From Hepsetus odoe (taxonomy: Eukaryota; Chordata; Actinopteri; Characiformes; Hepsetidae), in the NCBI GenBank assembly GCA_017165825.1, contig CM029387.1, positions 18,613,061 through 18,677,060 of the forward strand: 64,000 nt of DNA. The letters run 5' to 3'. The position numbers were made by a program, and so were the translations under genes. The notes beneath the pieces were generated by a model. It made no database searches and was not told where the DNA came from. It saw only the letters and a list, made by a program, of their open reading frames with translations. Shown here piece by piece: positions 23,118 through 35,559 of this stretch (positions are counted from its first letter, which is position 1; each line of letters starts with the position of its first letter).

Positions 23118-25630
23118 GCAAACACAGTAGCAAGACAATTCACGAAACTGACATGTCGATGTTGACGCACAAGAGACAATGTCCTGTTGAAGATGATTTT
23201 TTTTTTTCCCGCAACATGCTCTTCTCACACCCTTCCAGTACACACACTGCTATGCACTAGTCTGCTTCTCCTCAGTCCTCACCATTGTCCTGCCTATTTA
23301 TACCATATGGGAAGCAGTCCAGTGGACTGAATGGACTGGGTCTTCTGTGTTAGAGCTTTTCCATTTTGGGAGCTTTACTCTCAAAAAGAGATTGATGAAA
23401 CAGCGAATAAAGGAGTCAGAGGCTTTGTTCAGGTATAGTATGAACTGAGCTGAGAGAAATGGAGCAGAAGACACAGTGACAGGTCATGTCAGACCGGACT
23501 CCAAACATTTTTACCGATGCAGGAAATGGGAGTATTTTGTGTGTTTTTCCATAAAAATCAATTACATAAAAGCTGTACTTTTAATCTTTTGGATATTTAA
23601 AGTGTGCTGATATTATTAAGTATATTTATTTTTTCACAAGGGAAGCTTCAACCAATCACACATATGCCTCTAAAACATGTTGATTGTTAAGTAATCTCAT
23701 CTATACTGATACCGTATAAGGAAGATCGGTGCAAGTAATGCACTGCCATATTGTATTTGATGCTGGCGCATCTAATGATAATCAATTTATGATGGTGTCT
23801 TGGGAGACTTGCTACAGCTTCTTTTAAAATTCAAGATTACTTTTATTGGTCAGAAGTCACTATAGTTGCCAAGGTGGCTTATTGCTTGGATGTGACATCA
23901 TTAAAGCAGAGAGCATGAGTTAAACAATCTCTCAAACTTCTCTTTACTGGAAAGGATTACATGGAGTTTTACGTGTTAAATCAATGTTTCAGCTACCTCT
24001 TATATATTCCATATGGACTCACACCATGTCTTCCAGCTGAACTCTTTCCTCCAGCTAAGGACATTTTAGCTTACTGGAACCAGAAAGGGAGCCTGAAGGC
24101 AAGAACCTCTTGATCTACAGAGGACAATCCAAATGAACTGAACCCAAATACAGCAAGGCGGTTGCGTGGTTAGTGCAGACCACAGATCCACTGGTCCCAT
24201 GATGGATATAATGTCAAAAGTGCTCTTTTTCAGCTCCGCTAGAGATGGATGCTTTTGGAGAACGCATGACCTCTGCAGAAAAACCACACAAACGCTTCTC
24301 CAAGCTGTTCTACCTGCAGTGGTGAACCAGAGCCGTCAGGAACGGAGCCAGAGGCAGATTTATAGTTCTGGCCATGAACGTGTGGAGAGCTGCTTTTGTT
24401 CTTAGCCATGTTTTCCCTGCCTCATTTTTCCCCTTGCAGGTGTGAGATCTGTGAGGGGACCGCCACGCTGTCCCACAAAGTGGACTCAATTCTTGCTGAT
24501 GTTCTAAAAGCTTATATTTGTAGACATTAGCATATAAAAGGGTTCAAATTTGCAATGATATCATAACTGACATTATAATGCTGGTTTCAGTTCAGACTAA
24601 AATTCTCATATCATATTCTTAACTCCGCAGAAGTGGGCTTCCAACATAACAGGATGCTCCAGAGCAGATTTAAGCATATAAGACTAAGGTCACCATGTTC
24701 AATGTTAAGCATCCCAGCACTGGGCAGTGGAGCAGTAGTGATAGGAAGATCAACTCAGGACTTTTGAGATTTGGAGCTGGAGTGGTCTTTATGGTCAGAA
24801 CTAATGATCCAAAATCAGTACTTTAGGGGTTTACAGTGTAGCAATGTAAGGGTTTAACTGAGTACAGTTCAGTGTTCTGCTTTGAGATCCCTACAATTTT
24901 GATGGCATTTATTTATACTTAGGAAACATTGCAGACCAACTCCATCCTAAACAGATTCATGCAAACTCTTGCCTTAAATATAAGTATGGGGAGAGGGCGC
25001 AAGATGCACTTGCCAGAAAGGATTACTAGTTGACTATTCATGGGAAAAAAAAGATGTTTTCACACATTGCATTCTTAATCATTTCGCCTTCTGTTCGGAT
25101 GAAAAGGGAGGAAAGCAGAGTGATTCAGCAGAGTTCGGCGAATCAGCCTGGCGAAGTCGTTCCTGTAAGGATTTCACTACTTTCTCTCTGCAAAAGGGCT
25201 TTCCAGGACTCCAGGAGTTCGGCTCCTCTGAAGAAGGGAAATCTTCCCCCTCCTCACGCTCTCATATCCTCTCAGCCCTGACATTTCCATCAATGTGATT
25301 CATTGGAACCAAAGATGTTCATTATTTTATAAAAAGCCAATAGTTCCAGTGTTGTAATGAGGTGTTGGAGAGGTTATTATACCCCAGTTTTTAAAGTGGA
25401 TCACTCAAGAGGGCGGCCTATGGAGAGGATGGAGAAAAGTTTACCAAAAGTTCACTTAAATGAAATGGTGAATAATATATGGAAATACATTTTGCAACCA
25501 TGTTTCCAGAGCCTTTTATTTGTTATGTTTGGTTCCCATCATTACAGCAATGCTAATATAATCTGTAGGGTTGGTGGGAAACTCAGATGCAGACTAAGAG
25601 GTTGTGGGTGGCCTGGCTTTATCCTATCAT
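23118..25630. other. intergenic, one candidate conserved block
   Basis: Unique sequence. About 25060-25270 is high-complexity (GTTCGGCGAATCAGCCTGGC) and may be conserved. An exon-like run after the acceptor-like CCCCTTGCAG at 24432-24441 encodes only about 30 residues before a stop and matches nothing I know. Confidence 0.25.
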
Positions 25631-25750
25631 AAGCACTAGCACCATTTAAGCACCTGAGCAAGACCCTAAAAAGTAGCTCCAGGGAGACTTTCCCTGTCAT
25701 TAACGTATGCCACTTTGGATAATAGGTGCTGATAAATGCTGCAAATGCAA
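25631..25750 (+). mobile_element. SINE family B, 3' half fragment
   Basis: AGCACTAGCACCATTTAAGC, CCTGAGCAAGACCCT and TGATAAATGCTGCAAATG parallel the 3' half of the 28195 copy. The tRNA-like head is missing. Confidence 0.6.
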
Positions 25751-25802
25751 ATTGGGACAAATTATCCTGGGTGTTTTTCTGCATTTCATCTAATATTGGC
25801 TT

Positions 25803-25915
25803 GGATATGTTGTGCTATAGCATCCCAGCAACCCTGGTTAGGAAAAGCATTTTAGGTGATGGATGGATGGATGGGTGGATGGATGGATGGAAGGAAGGAT
25901 GGATGGGTGGATTTG
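25803..25915 (+). repeat. (GGAT)n tract and decayed retroelement tail
   Basis: AGCATCCCAGCAACCCTGGTTAGGAAAAGCA is followed by GGATGGATGGATGGGTGGAT. It has the layout of the common (ATGG)n-tailed fish retroelement 3' end. A sister fragment lies at 27790-27870. Confidence 0.55.
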
Positions 25916-26398
25916 GAGAAAATTCAATGAAACTACTGTATAACTGGAAAGAAATATTTAAAAAATTTGACTGTTTATTTTAACCATTTTTTTAATCATA
26001 TAAAGATTATTATAAAAACTAAAACACCCAGTTTTTAGCTACTTTTGTGTGCTGTTATGCAAACCAATCTTTAAATCAGACCACGTTTTGAATAGGGCCC
26101 AGATCTGCCAATTATGACTCATTCACATATATCAGATAAAATCCACATACATTGAGAGACTGGTGATTAAAACAAGGAAATAAGACCTTTTTGGTGCACC
26201 AGAACACATAAAGGTCATAAATATCAATAAAAAATGATAAAGCATGCCCTGTTGACTCTATACTTTACATCTATATCTCTAGATCTTTGTCTGAAACTGC
26301 TGCTATAAAAGTAAAAACAGAGAAATCTTTCCTGCGTGTGTGCAGTGGTGGTCTAATAACTCTTTCCGTGGTAATCTGATGTGTGATGGGGTTTTCAG

Positions 26399-26629
26399 CA
26401 GCTGTTTCGGATGTCGCACGGCCTCAGAGAGCTTCCTTTGCTAAAGCTGTTGGATCAGATGCATGAAGCAGGCTATGACGTCTTCCTCCCTGACAGGCCA
26501 ACACATTATTCCCATGCAGGATCAGAGGCTGCTACAGTGTTTTCCATCCTCCACCTGCGCTTGGCGCACACGCTGCAGATCCAATATCTACTCTCTTTGC
26601 GGCCCTCCGTATGGGCCAGCCACAGCAAG
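26399..26629 (+). other. exon-like open segment of unknown identity
   Basis: After GGGGTTTTCAG (acceptor-like, ending 26398) an open frame of 77 codons runs to AAG|GTGGTG (donor-like at 26629/26630). It is phase 0 at both ends and starts Gln-Leu-Phe-Arg-Met-Ser-His-Gly-Leu. Composition is more coding-like than its neighbours, but I recognise no family and it does not match sugct. It may be chance or a non-coding RNA exon. Confidence 0.2.
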
Positions 26630-26965
26630 GTGGTGTTTCAGTGTTCAAGCAAAGTTTTTTCATTAAACAAATATCATCATAAAATGATCACTACTGCAGT
26701 TTCTGTTTGATTGCCACCATCATCTTCATTAATAGCATCATCATCATCATCACTACCATCATCTTTCACCAACTTTTAATTGTTTTCTCCATTATATCAA
26801 AGACAACAATAAATATTCAGTGAAAAAAGTATGCAGTTATTAAATATGGGAGTTATCTTTCAGCACCTTAATTAAATACTGAAATGGTGAATACGTTGTA
26901 CTTACATACTCTAAATGTGGCCCCTGGCCAAATTGCATGCTTTGATGATTGTCTAAGTTAACACA

Positions 26966-27176
26966 TCTTCTTCTTCTTTCTTCTTCTTTCGGCTGCTCCT
27001 GTTTAGGGGTCACCACAGCCCATCATCTGTTTCCGTTTCTTCCTGTCCTCTGCATCTTCCTCCTTCAAACCAACCACCTGCATGTCCTCTATCACCACAT
27101 CCATAAACCTCCTCTTTGGTCTTCCTCTTTTCCTCTTTCCTGGCAGCTCCATCTTTAACATCCTCCTCCCGATGTC
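26966..27176 (-). mobile_element. RTE-like LINE 3' fragment
   Basis: On the minus strand the segment ends with GGGCTGTGGTGACCCCTAAA, CAGGAGCAGCCGAAAGAAG and (GAA)n. It is the same common fish LINE 3' end as at about 56905-57335 (+). It contains decayed C-terminal ORF and 3' UTR only. Confidence 0.7.
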
Positions 27177-27665
27177 TGTGTTATTTTAATGCATACAGTT
27201 TAATCTCAAAGCAATTTTTTTTTGCAGTGGATGAAGCTGTAGAGCCATAGCATCATATTATAATTATTGTAGACGTGTATAACAACAGTGATTCCAAATT
27301 TTTAACCTTTAACTCCAGTTCTAAATGTCAAGCAGGAAACAGAACGTACACCTGGGCCCTCACCTGGCAGGCTGCCTCTGTGTTGTTACAGGTGCATCAC
27401 ATAGCTGTGTGTTTTCCTGCTATTTTAGTCCCTGTGGGGAAACCAATGATCCTATTCCGGCAATTCGTCACTTTATGAATGATACCAAACTCACAGGACT
27501 GAGCACAGATGGCGATGAGACAATCTGAAGAAGGTATGCGAAATATCCCATGTCTCAAATGATTATTTCTCCAACACTTGATTATCCTGCCTATTGTCTT
27601 AGTGAACACATGTACTACCGTGCTTGTCAGAATATTTGCTGCGATTTAAGGGAAAGCACACAATA

Positions 27666-27735
27666 AAATGTGCTGTGCTGGGCTGTGCTGTGTTTCACCG
27701 TGTCTGTCACTTTCACTTTCACTTTACACCCATGG
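27666..27735 (+). mobile_element. SINE family A, tail fragment
   Basis: AATGTGCTGTGCTGGGCTGT through CTGTCACTTTCACTTTCACT equals the 3' end of family A copies. The head is missing. Confidence 0.55.
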
Positions 27736-27789
27736 CATTAAGCCTCTAAGGCAGTATTTCTTCGCTTTTTTATCAGATGTTTGCCTGGA

Positions 27790-27870
27790 GAGGGTCCAGC
27801 ATCCCTATGACCCTCGTTAGGAAATGCATTTTACTATGGATGGATGGGTATATGAGTGGATGGATGAATG
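27790..27870 (+). repeat. (GGAT)n-tailed retroelement fragment
   Basis: GGTCCAGCATCCCTATGACC then ATGGATGGATGGGTATATGA. It is closely similar to the fragment at 25803-25915, sharing GTTAGGAAA.GCATTTTA and the GGAT tail. Confidence 0.5.
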
Positions 27871-28194
27871 GATTAGATGCATTGAATAAAATTCAGTTAA
27901 ACCGTAAAAAAACAACCAAAACCATTTTTTCATTATCACTCCATACGCCCAATAGAATAGCATGTCACACAAACCAATATTTACGTTTGACTGCTTTATT
28001 GAATAGGATGCAGATCAACCAATTAGAGCAGAGCACGTTTAAATATAACAGATACAATACACCCATTACATCCATGTACAATAACAAAAACAGCCTGTTT
28101 AATTATCTTAACCACACTGATAAACTTGTCATTGCAGGACAAGGCTTTGGCCCAAAACATCATTTTGAACCATTCCTGGCCAAGAAGGAATGTA

Positions 28195-28396
28195 GGGTGG
28201 TGGTGGTCTAGTGGTAGGATACTTGCCTATGGTTCCAGAGGTCCCAGGTTTGAATCCCACCTCTAGCACTAGCACCACTGGGTCCCTGAGCAAGACCCTT
28301 AACCCTGAATTGCTCCAGGGGGACTGTCCCTGTGATTAGGATATGGAAGTCGCTCTGGATAAGAGCGTCTGCTAAATGCCGTAAATGTAAATGTAA
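28195..28396 (+). mobile_element. SINE family B, full-length copy
   Basis: Head GGGTGGTGGTGGTCTAGTGG with an A-box-like TGGTCTAGTGG and a B-box-like GGTTTGAATCCC. The body is CCTGAGCAAGACCCTTAACC. The tail GATAAGAGCGTCTGCTAAAT ends in a GTAAAT repeat. Confidence 0.87.
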
Positions 28397-28901
28397 GAAG
28401 GATGTTGTGGAAGAGTATCATAGGCTGCATTTTTCCCAGGTACCACTATTTTTCCAACATCAGCATTACATGTTAAACTCAGAAGACCCATGTAGACTCA
28501 CTGGTAGTTTTGTGAGTAAATTCGATGTATTTATTTATTTCAGTTCTATTTGCATAGCAGACATTGTGACCTTTGGTTCCTTTTATCATAACAGGTCATT
28601 TAACTGGCAACTGAAATATACTGAATTAAAAAAAAAAATTACCACCATGCAGTTTAACAAACTGGACCCTGACAGCTACTATTTTAGCTATTAATGTTTA
28701 ATGTTTAACCACAAGATGGCATTCTCCTGTTCAACTAGTCACTCACGTCTCACAATGATTGTAAATAGCTTGCTTTCTATATTGACCAGTACTGAATGTA
28801 GTGTAGAGACATCTGTTGTTCAAAGACAAAGATTAATGGTTAAATGCTGCAAAATATATCTACTAAATTACATGCAAATGATCTGGGATTTGAAAGAAAG
28901 G

Positions 28902-28903
<2 letters not shown>

Positions 28904-28931
<28 letters not shown>
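28904..28931. repeat. poly-T tract
   Basis: About 28 consecutive T residues. It could be the remnant of a retroelement poly(A) on the minus strand. Confidence 0.85.
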
Positions 28932-28935
<4 letters not shown>

Positions 28936-30425
28936 AAACAACATGTGCCATGCTGTCACAAATTCAGGGCGGTTAGCACACACCGTCATTTTCAAGTGTT
29001 CTAATTAAGGGCCACGTACACCCAGACTGCATACAACTATTATTACCATCCAAACAAAGCTATTAGGGTTTCAAAACATGTTCCTTCAGGGTTTTTTGTA
29101 GACTACCGTGCACCTATGACTCCGAGGGGTACAATTTATGACTGTAATTGTGTAAGTGACTGGGATGGTTCACACTTGCCTTAGAACTGCAGACTGCACC
29201 TTTAACTCATCCAAAAAAAATAAAAAACAAAAAAGACAAAAGTATTAAAGTATTAAAGCATTAAAGTGTTTCACTCGAATGGGAAATTAAATGATAGTGA
29301 CTAAAGGAGAACTTTATTGTCCAGTGAAGATGAATGGTAGACAGATTTGGGATGGAAATGACATTTCCTGACCATGCGGAATAACAAAGGCACTTGGGAT
29401 AATGCTTTTCAAAAACTGGACAATGTACGCACTTCGGACTTGACTCAAACCACATGTCCTAGGCTGGGTTAAAACCATGCTGTTTCCACATCTGCTGCAT
29501 GGAAAATGGCCTGCGAAAATGAATGAGTATTTATTTGGTTGTCCGGTGCAGTAGTATGCAAAAAACAGGAAACTACGTACAGTACTGGCAAGGCTGGGAA
29601 TACCAGTTGATTTACTAAACTGGGCTTGATTTACTACAGTTATTCATTAGGTTGATTAGAAATTTGCATCCAGGGAGATGAGAGCACCCATGGCCAAGTC
29701 TGTAACATATACTGTTCAGTTTATATATTTAAAGAATGCACCAATGTGGGATTAGTAGGCTGATGGTTATATTGTATGTATATATATAGGATAGTGAATT
29801 TCATGTTTTAAATAAGAACAAGTTTCAGAACATACCTGAACATTCTTGCTTTATCATGTTTTAAAAAAACTAGTCATTGACACATGCATGGCAGTTCAGC
29901 CCATACTGTCCATTCACACTGAGCTTAAGCCCAGATTGCTTCTTATCTGATGCACAGTCAGGCCAACCAATCAGAACAGAGGTCATTTATATCTCAGTCT
30001 TAAAGGCACAGTGATCAATCAATCTGTCTAGGATTTATACCCAGCATCGCTCCTCAACAAGAAAAGCCACAAACCGGGATATATTAACAAATATACATGC
30101 TAATATATGATATTAAAAACTGTAAATGAAAAAAACATTCTGCACAATATGGGCAAGATAGTCGTATTGGACTATCCAATGGTAGATGTTGTGATTCATC
30201 TCACAATTTTAGAAATGTAAAAAATGGATTATATACTGTTAACGTTTAAATAAAATCTGTTTGGCCCCACTTAAAGTGATAGTGACTACATTACTGTTCT
30301 TTTTTTTTTTAAACATAAAGTAATGAAAAAGTAACATTTTTTCTTCATTCTGCAATCTGCATTCAGCACAGCAGAAAGCTGACAGGGGCTGATAGTGGAT
30401 CACCACTCCAAAAACACCTGGTAAG
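28932..30425. other. intergenic, nothing recognised
   Basis: Unique AT-rich sequence just upstream of the LINE, with no supported feature. Confidence 0.4.
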
Positions 30426-30429
30426 AAAA

Positions 30430-32987
30430 TGAGGTATTTTTACATTCCACCCAGCGCTAGCACTAACAGCGCGCTGGTTGAACTTTATGGAGCGATCAGC
30501 GAGCTCCAAAACTCCCACCCGGACGGACTGTCTATTGTCGCTGGAGATTTCAATCATGCAAATCTCAAGTCAGTTCTTCCTCAATTTCACCAGCATGTGA
30601 ACTTTGCAACGAGGGGGGAAAACATGTTGGACTGTGTTTACGCAAACATGGCCGGCGCATACAAAGCGGAGCCCCGCCCCCACCTCGGACACTCAGACCA
30701 CATCTCTGTTCTGCTGATCCCAGTGTACAGACCCATCGTCAGGCATGTGAGGCCCACCCTGAAGCAGGTAAAGACCTGGCCCACAGGAGTCATCTCTGCT
30801 CTGACATGTTTAGGGAGGCTGCAACCTACGGTGACTCCATCAACCTAGAGGAGTACACAGCTTCAGTGACTGGCTACATCAGCAAGTGCACTGAGGATGT
30901 TACTGTCTCCAAGTTCATCATTACACGACCCAACCAGAAGCCATGGATGACTGCGGAGGTGCACAGACTCCTGAGGACCCGGAACAAAGCCTTCAAGTCA
31001 GGGGATGAGGCTGCCCTAAGAACAGCAAGGGCAAACCTGCCTCAGGCCATCAGAGCAGCCAAGCGAGCTCACGCACAGAGAATCTTCTCACCCACCTTGT
31101 CCACTTCAGAAACACCGGTGACACAAGGCGCATGTGGCAGGGCATCCAGGCCCTCACCAACTACAGGACATCTCCACCTGCCTGTGGCGGTGACTCCTCC
31201 CACCCAGATGCGCTGGACCGCTTCTACGCACGGTTTGATGCTTTGAACAACACGATAATGAGGAAGACCACCCCTCCTCCAAACGACCAGGTTCTCTGTC
31301 TGACCACAGCCGAGGTGAGAAGGTCTCTACTGAGAGTCAACCCACAGAAAGCTGCTGGTCCAGACAACATTCAAGTTCGTGTGCTCAGAGGATGTGCAGA
31401 ACAGCTGGCAGATGTTCTCACTGACATCTTCAATCTTTCTCTGAGCACCACTGTTGTTCCCAGGTGCTTTAAGACCACCAGCATCATTCCTGTGCCAAAT
31501 CATCTGTCTCCTGCCTTAATGACTATCATCCCATCGCACTCACACCTATCATCATGAAGTGCTTCGAAAGGCTGGTCATGAGGCACATCCAGGCTCAGAT
31601 CCCTTCCTCACTGGACCCCCTGCAGTTTGCGTACCGTCCCAACTGCTCAACGGACGATGCAATCTCCACCACCCTCCACCTGGCCCTTTCTCATCTGGAC
31701 AGAAAGGACAGTTATGTCAGAATGCTGTTCATCAACTACAGTCCAGCATTCAACACCATCATCCCTCAGCATCTGAGTGAGAAGCTGAGGCTGCTGGGCC
31801 TGAACACCTCCCTCTGTAACTGGATCCTGGACTTCCTGACTTGGAGACCCCAGTCAGTCAACAGAACCTCCAACACCATCACGCTGAGCACAGGGGCCCC
31901 TCAGGGCTGTGTGCTCAGCCCACTGCTGTTCACACTGATGACCCATGACTGTGCAGCCAAGCACAGCTCGAACCACATCATCAGATTCGCTGATGATACA
32001 ACCGTGGTGGGTCTGATCAGCGGTGGAGATGAGGTGACCTACAGAGAGGAGATAGAACAGCTGACGGATTGGTGCAGAACCAACAACCTGTCTCTGAACG
32101 TCGACAAGAGTAAAGAGATAGTTGTTGACTTCAGGAGACCACGTCGGGACCACGCTCCACTTATTATCAACACCTCACCTGTGGAGATGGTCCAGAGTAC
32201 CAAGTTTCTTGGTGTTCACATAACCGACAACCTCACGTGGACCCTCAACACCAACTCCATCACTAAGAAAGCCCAGCAGCGTCTCTGCTTCCTACATAGA
32301 CTGAGGAAAGCCCATCTCCCACCTTCCATTCTCACCATCTTCTACAGAGGAACCATTGAGAGCATCCTGAGCAGCTGCATTACTACCTGGTATGGGAACT
32401 GCAACATCTCAGACCGCAAGTCCCTACAACGGGTAGTGAGAACAGCTGAGAAGATCATCGGGGTCTCTCTGCCCTCTGTACAGGACATTTTTACCACTCG
32501 CTGCATCCGCAAAGCGACCAGCATTGTGGATGATCCCTCTCACCCATCCCACACTCTCTTCTCCCTCCTGTCATCCAGGAAAAGGTTCCGCAGCATACGG
32601 GCCTCCACTTCCAGGATGGGGAATTTTTCCCCCTGGCCATCAGACTTCTAAACCGTTAATGTCTCCACACCTATTTTTCATCCATAGCTAGCTATTATCT
32701 ATTTATTGTCTTCTTGCACTTTGCACTTTACTAATGCTGCTCTGTTACACCGTTACACTGCCCAACTACCTGCTGTTTCTGATGAAAGTACTGTTTGCAC
32801 TTGCTGCCCCATCTTGTGTATTATGTTGTGTCTTCTGTTATGTCTTATGTTGTCTTGTGTCCTATGTCTTGTCTGTTGTTGTCCTATGTGTAGCACCAGG
32901 CTCCTGGAGGAACGTTATTTCGTTTCACTATGTACTGTGTATGTGGCTGAAATGACAATAAAATCCTACTTGACTACTTGACTTGAC
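30430..32987 (+). mobile_element. L2-like LINE, 5'-truncated, frameshifted
   Basis: A non-LTR retrotransposon of the L2/CR1 type. It starts inside the apurinic endonuclease domain (VAGDFN and HSDH motifs visible in 30429-30848). It continues as broken frames (30806-31246, 31132-31557) and then a reverse transcriptase frame at 31554-32651 with SSLDPLQFAYRPNCSTDDA, STGAPQGCVLSPLLFT and FADDTTVVG. At least three frame changes separate the parts. The motif A position reads FINYSPAFNT where the family has FIDYS.AFNT. The 3' end is GAAATGACAATAAAATCC followed by CTTGACTACTTGACTTGAC, a short tandem tail typical of this LINE type. Exact family (Maui-like) is a guess. Confidence 0.88.
31554..32654 (+). 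pseudogene. reverse transcriptase portion of the L2-like LINE, catalytic residue lost
   Basis: An open frame of 365 codons, stop at 32652-32654. It covers palm motifs A (FINYS, with Asn for the metal-binding Asp), B (TGAPQGCVLSP) and C (FADD). A thumb-like region with FLGVHITDNLTW and WYGNCNISDRKSLQRVVRTA follows. The frame lacks the upstream finger region because of a shift near 31550. It probably cannot make an active enzyme. Confidence 0.85.
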
Positions 32988-33217
32988 CTGTACAGAAGGA
33001 CAAGTTTGTTTTTAAGGTATAAACTGTCTAAACTTACCAACAAAGGTCCAACATAGTTCTTGAGGTCAGTTTTGTGCTTTTACATCTTTGTCCCGGTGGT
33101 CAGGGGCCAGATTTGTACCATTTCATAATCTAATGTTTTAAAATAGGACAGTAAAATAGAAAACCTGGATTTAGGACAGGGTGAATAGTAAAAATAAAAA
33201 GAATAAAAAATATGTAA

Positions 33218-33226
<9 letters not shown>

Positions 33227-33249
<23 letters not shown>

Positions 33250-33251
33250 AT
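33227..33251. repeat. (TA)n microsatellite
   Basis: Alternating TA run, with related TATG words just before it. Confidence 0.8.
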
Positions 33252-33291
33252 CTGAAATATGGTGGAATTAAGTAAGTGACAACCCTTGTCA

Positions 33292-33320
33292 TTATGTAGT
33301 TATGTGCCATAACTACATAA
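33292..33320. other. perfect 13-bp hairpin
   Basis: TTATGTAGTTATG (33292-33304) and CATAACTACATAA (33308-33320) are exact reverse complements around a 3-base loop TGC. Confidence 0.85.
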
Positions 33321-35280
33321 CTAAAGATTCAACCATTAACTAACCTTTATTCTGAGAGAGGAGAGCGGCTGACTGCTCTTGAAGGGCTAGAGGATGGCGA
33401 ACGCCATTTTTTTTTACCAGCTAGGTTGTGTTACAATTTAATAAACTGTCCTGAATGTTTCTTTGACATTTAGATGAGTTAATCAACATTAGTGTTTTTG
33501 CAAGATTTGAGCTGTGCTCAGTTGTGGACTGTGCACAGAGGTCACCTTGATGTTGAGGTCAGCAGGGGGGGGGGGGGCATTGGACGTCAGCATTGCAGAA
33601 CATGAAAAACCCCTTGACCCAAAGAGCTTCCTCTGATGCCTCTCTGACTCATGCTCATGAGGAGAAGAGCAACAGGAGTCATTGGAGATCAAGGAGAATA
33701 CAAACAGGCCATAAAAACAAAGTGCCACTGGGCAGTCTTTAGTCTTAAAGGCCCAATCAGCCAATAAGGAAGTTCCGAAACAGCAGTGCCACCATTGGTA
33801 GGACTATGCAGTTTATCATGACAAAATCCAGTAATAAAACATGTACATTTTTACACCATTAAACTCAATTTGGGTCGCTCCTCTCACATTTTACTTATTA
33901 GCTTACATTAGTGATGTATTAGAACTACCAATCAGAAAAGACACCTTCTCTTTAGGGAGTACCTGGAAGCTCAGCTTGAAAAAGGATATCTGAAACCAGA
34001 CATATGTGTTACATATTCCAACTGCAAGCCTTACTCAGTGTTTATCTGAGCTGCTGTCCGAACTAAGGTGCCAAGATGTGGTTATGTATGTTTTCAGACA
34101 TTTAGCTACATATAAACTCACGATTTATACAGAACTGTGCAGAAGTCTTTAACCACACCTCATTTTTCATTTTGCTTCCAAAGAGGCACTTTCTTGTGTT
34201 TTTAATGTAAAAATAAAGTGACCCGTGACACATTTATGAATCATTCAAACACAAACTATGTGTGTATATATATGCACACACACATAATGCATTGTTAAGG
34301 AAGCAAGTGTGCATATATAAGTGTGCATCTTGTTTTGTGGAAACTTTAATGACATTTTTGCCATCATTTCTCTCATTTCTTGGCAAATTGAGCAATTTTA
34401 TATAAAATATAAAAAACTGTATCTTACCATGTAATTAAATATAAAAATGCATTGGTAAATAGTACTTTCAATTTCTAACAAAATATAAGAACACTAAGTA
34501 AAATATAAGACCTTTGTATGGTTGTGCATCTGCTGCTGTGACATGGTTATGTTGTAAGTCTCAGAGCGGGTCTTCCACCAATTCCAAATTTCAGTTCTGT
34601 TTATATTCCGTTTATTTCTGCCCTTTTAAGTTCTGCAATTAAACCGCATGAGTGCAGTCCAGTATCCATCATGCTTTTGTTTGTCATTTATCAAACATTG
34701 CACAAAAGGATGAAATGCTCTCATCGGACTGCCAGCACTCCCAGCTTAAATACAGGGAAGTGCCTTTGTCGATGCAGCCTACCACTCCAAAACCACAGAG
34801 GATGTGTACCCCTGACCAATCAGGACACGCAAGTCTTTTGTAGACTGTTTGGTGCATGTGGTCCACACATTTTCCTCTCTGTGGCTGTGCTTTTCTTTCC
34901 GGACAGAGTACACGCTTGTCTAAAAGGGCCGAGCCACACAGATGCGCTCAGTTGGTCCAACTGGCTGCGGTGGTGCGAGCGTGTGATCTGTCATCACACC
35001 TGGACACCGTTGGATTACATTCAATGGGAAATTTGTAAGCTGGATACAACAAGGAGCAATGGGGCTTTCATGGAAAATTGTGCTGCTGAACAGATGCTTA
35101 TAGGAATGAAAAAATGCTGCTCTTTTGAGGGACCCCAACTGAGTGTTCTTTTGAAACGGAATTTTCTTGCTGTGCATAGATTGCTGATGAACCTTGAAAC
35201 CTTGAATGTTCAACTTTTTTTACATGATTTGAACACTGCTCTTGCTTTTACTGTTATATGACATTATCCTTCTCATTCAT
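33321..35280. other. intergenic with a possible Tc1 end fragment near 34130
   Basis: Unique sequence with a poly-G run at about 33567-33577. GAACTGTGCAGAAGTCTTTA (34133-34152) resembles the outer end of Tc1/mariner repeats. The open frame of 196 codons at 34671-35261 has no recognisable domain and is probably not a gene. Confidence 0.35.
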
Positions 35281-35282
35281 TT

Positions 35283-35385
35283 TCATATCCTGATTAGGGT
35301 AATGGGGGGTGCTGAAGCCTATCCCAGTGCTCAAAGTGCGAAAGGTAGGGAAACACCCAGGACAGATCGCCAGTTGCAGTGCATG
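35283..35385 (-). repeat. decayed (ATGG)-type retroelement 3' fragment
   Basis: GGGGGGTGCTGAAGCCTATC and CACCCAGGACAGATCGCCAG are the reverse complement of the widespread CTGGCGACCTGTCC...GGATAGGCTCCAGCACCCCC layout. No tandem tail remains. Confidence 0.5.
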
Positions 35386-35559
35386 TTATATAAAATTCAA
35401 AAATTTAAATGTATTATTATTTTTCAGAGATCTTCTTGCAAAGGCACATTAGGCTTTAACAGGAGGTGAGGTGTTGAAAGCAGGAAAAATGGGCATGCAA
35501 TAGGATGCAAGCTACTTTGAGGAGGACCAAATTTTGAATGATAGAGTGCTGGGTCAGTT

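Noticed and set aside
22893..23243. Open frames with long Phe, Glu or Ser runs
   Set aside because: The runs are three readings of the (GAA)n microsatellite at 23069-23117.
24432..24530. Exon-like run after a strong acceptor-like tract CCCCTTGCAG
   Set aside because: Only about 30 codons before a stop, no protein recognised and no partner exon.
34671..35261. Open frame of 196 codons on the + strand
   Set aside because: No recognisable domain, no clear splice context, overlapping open frames of similar length on the other strand, and no codon pattern that stands out. Treated as chance.
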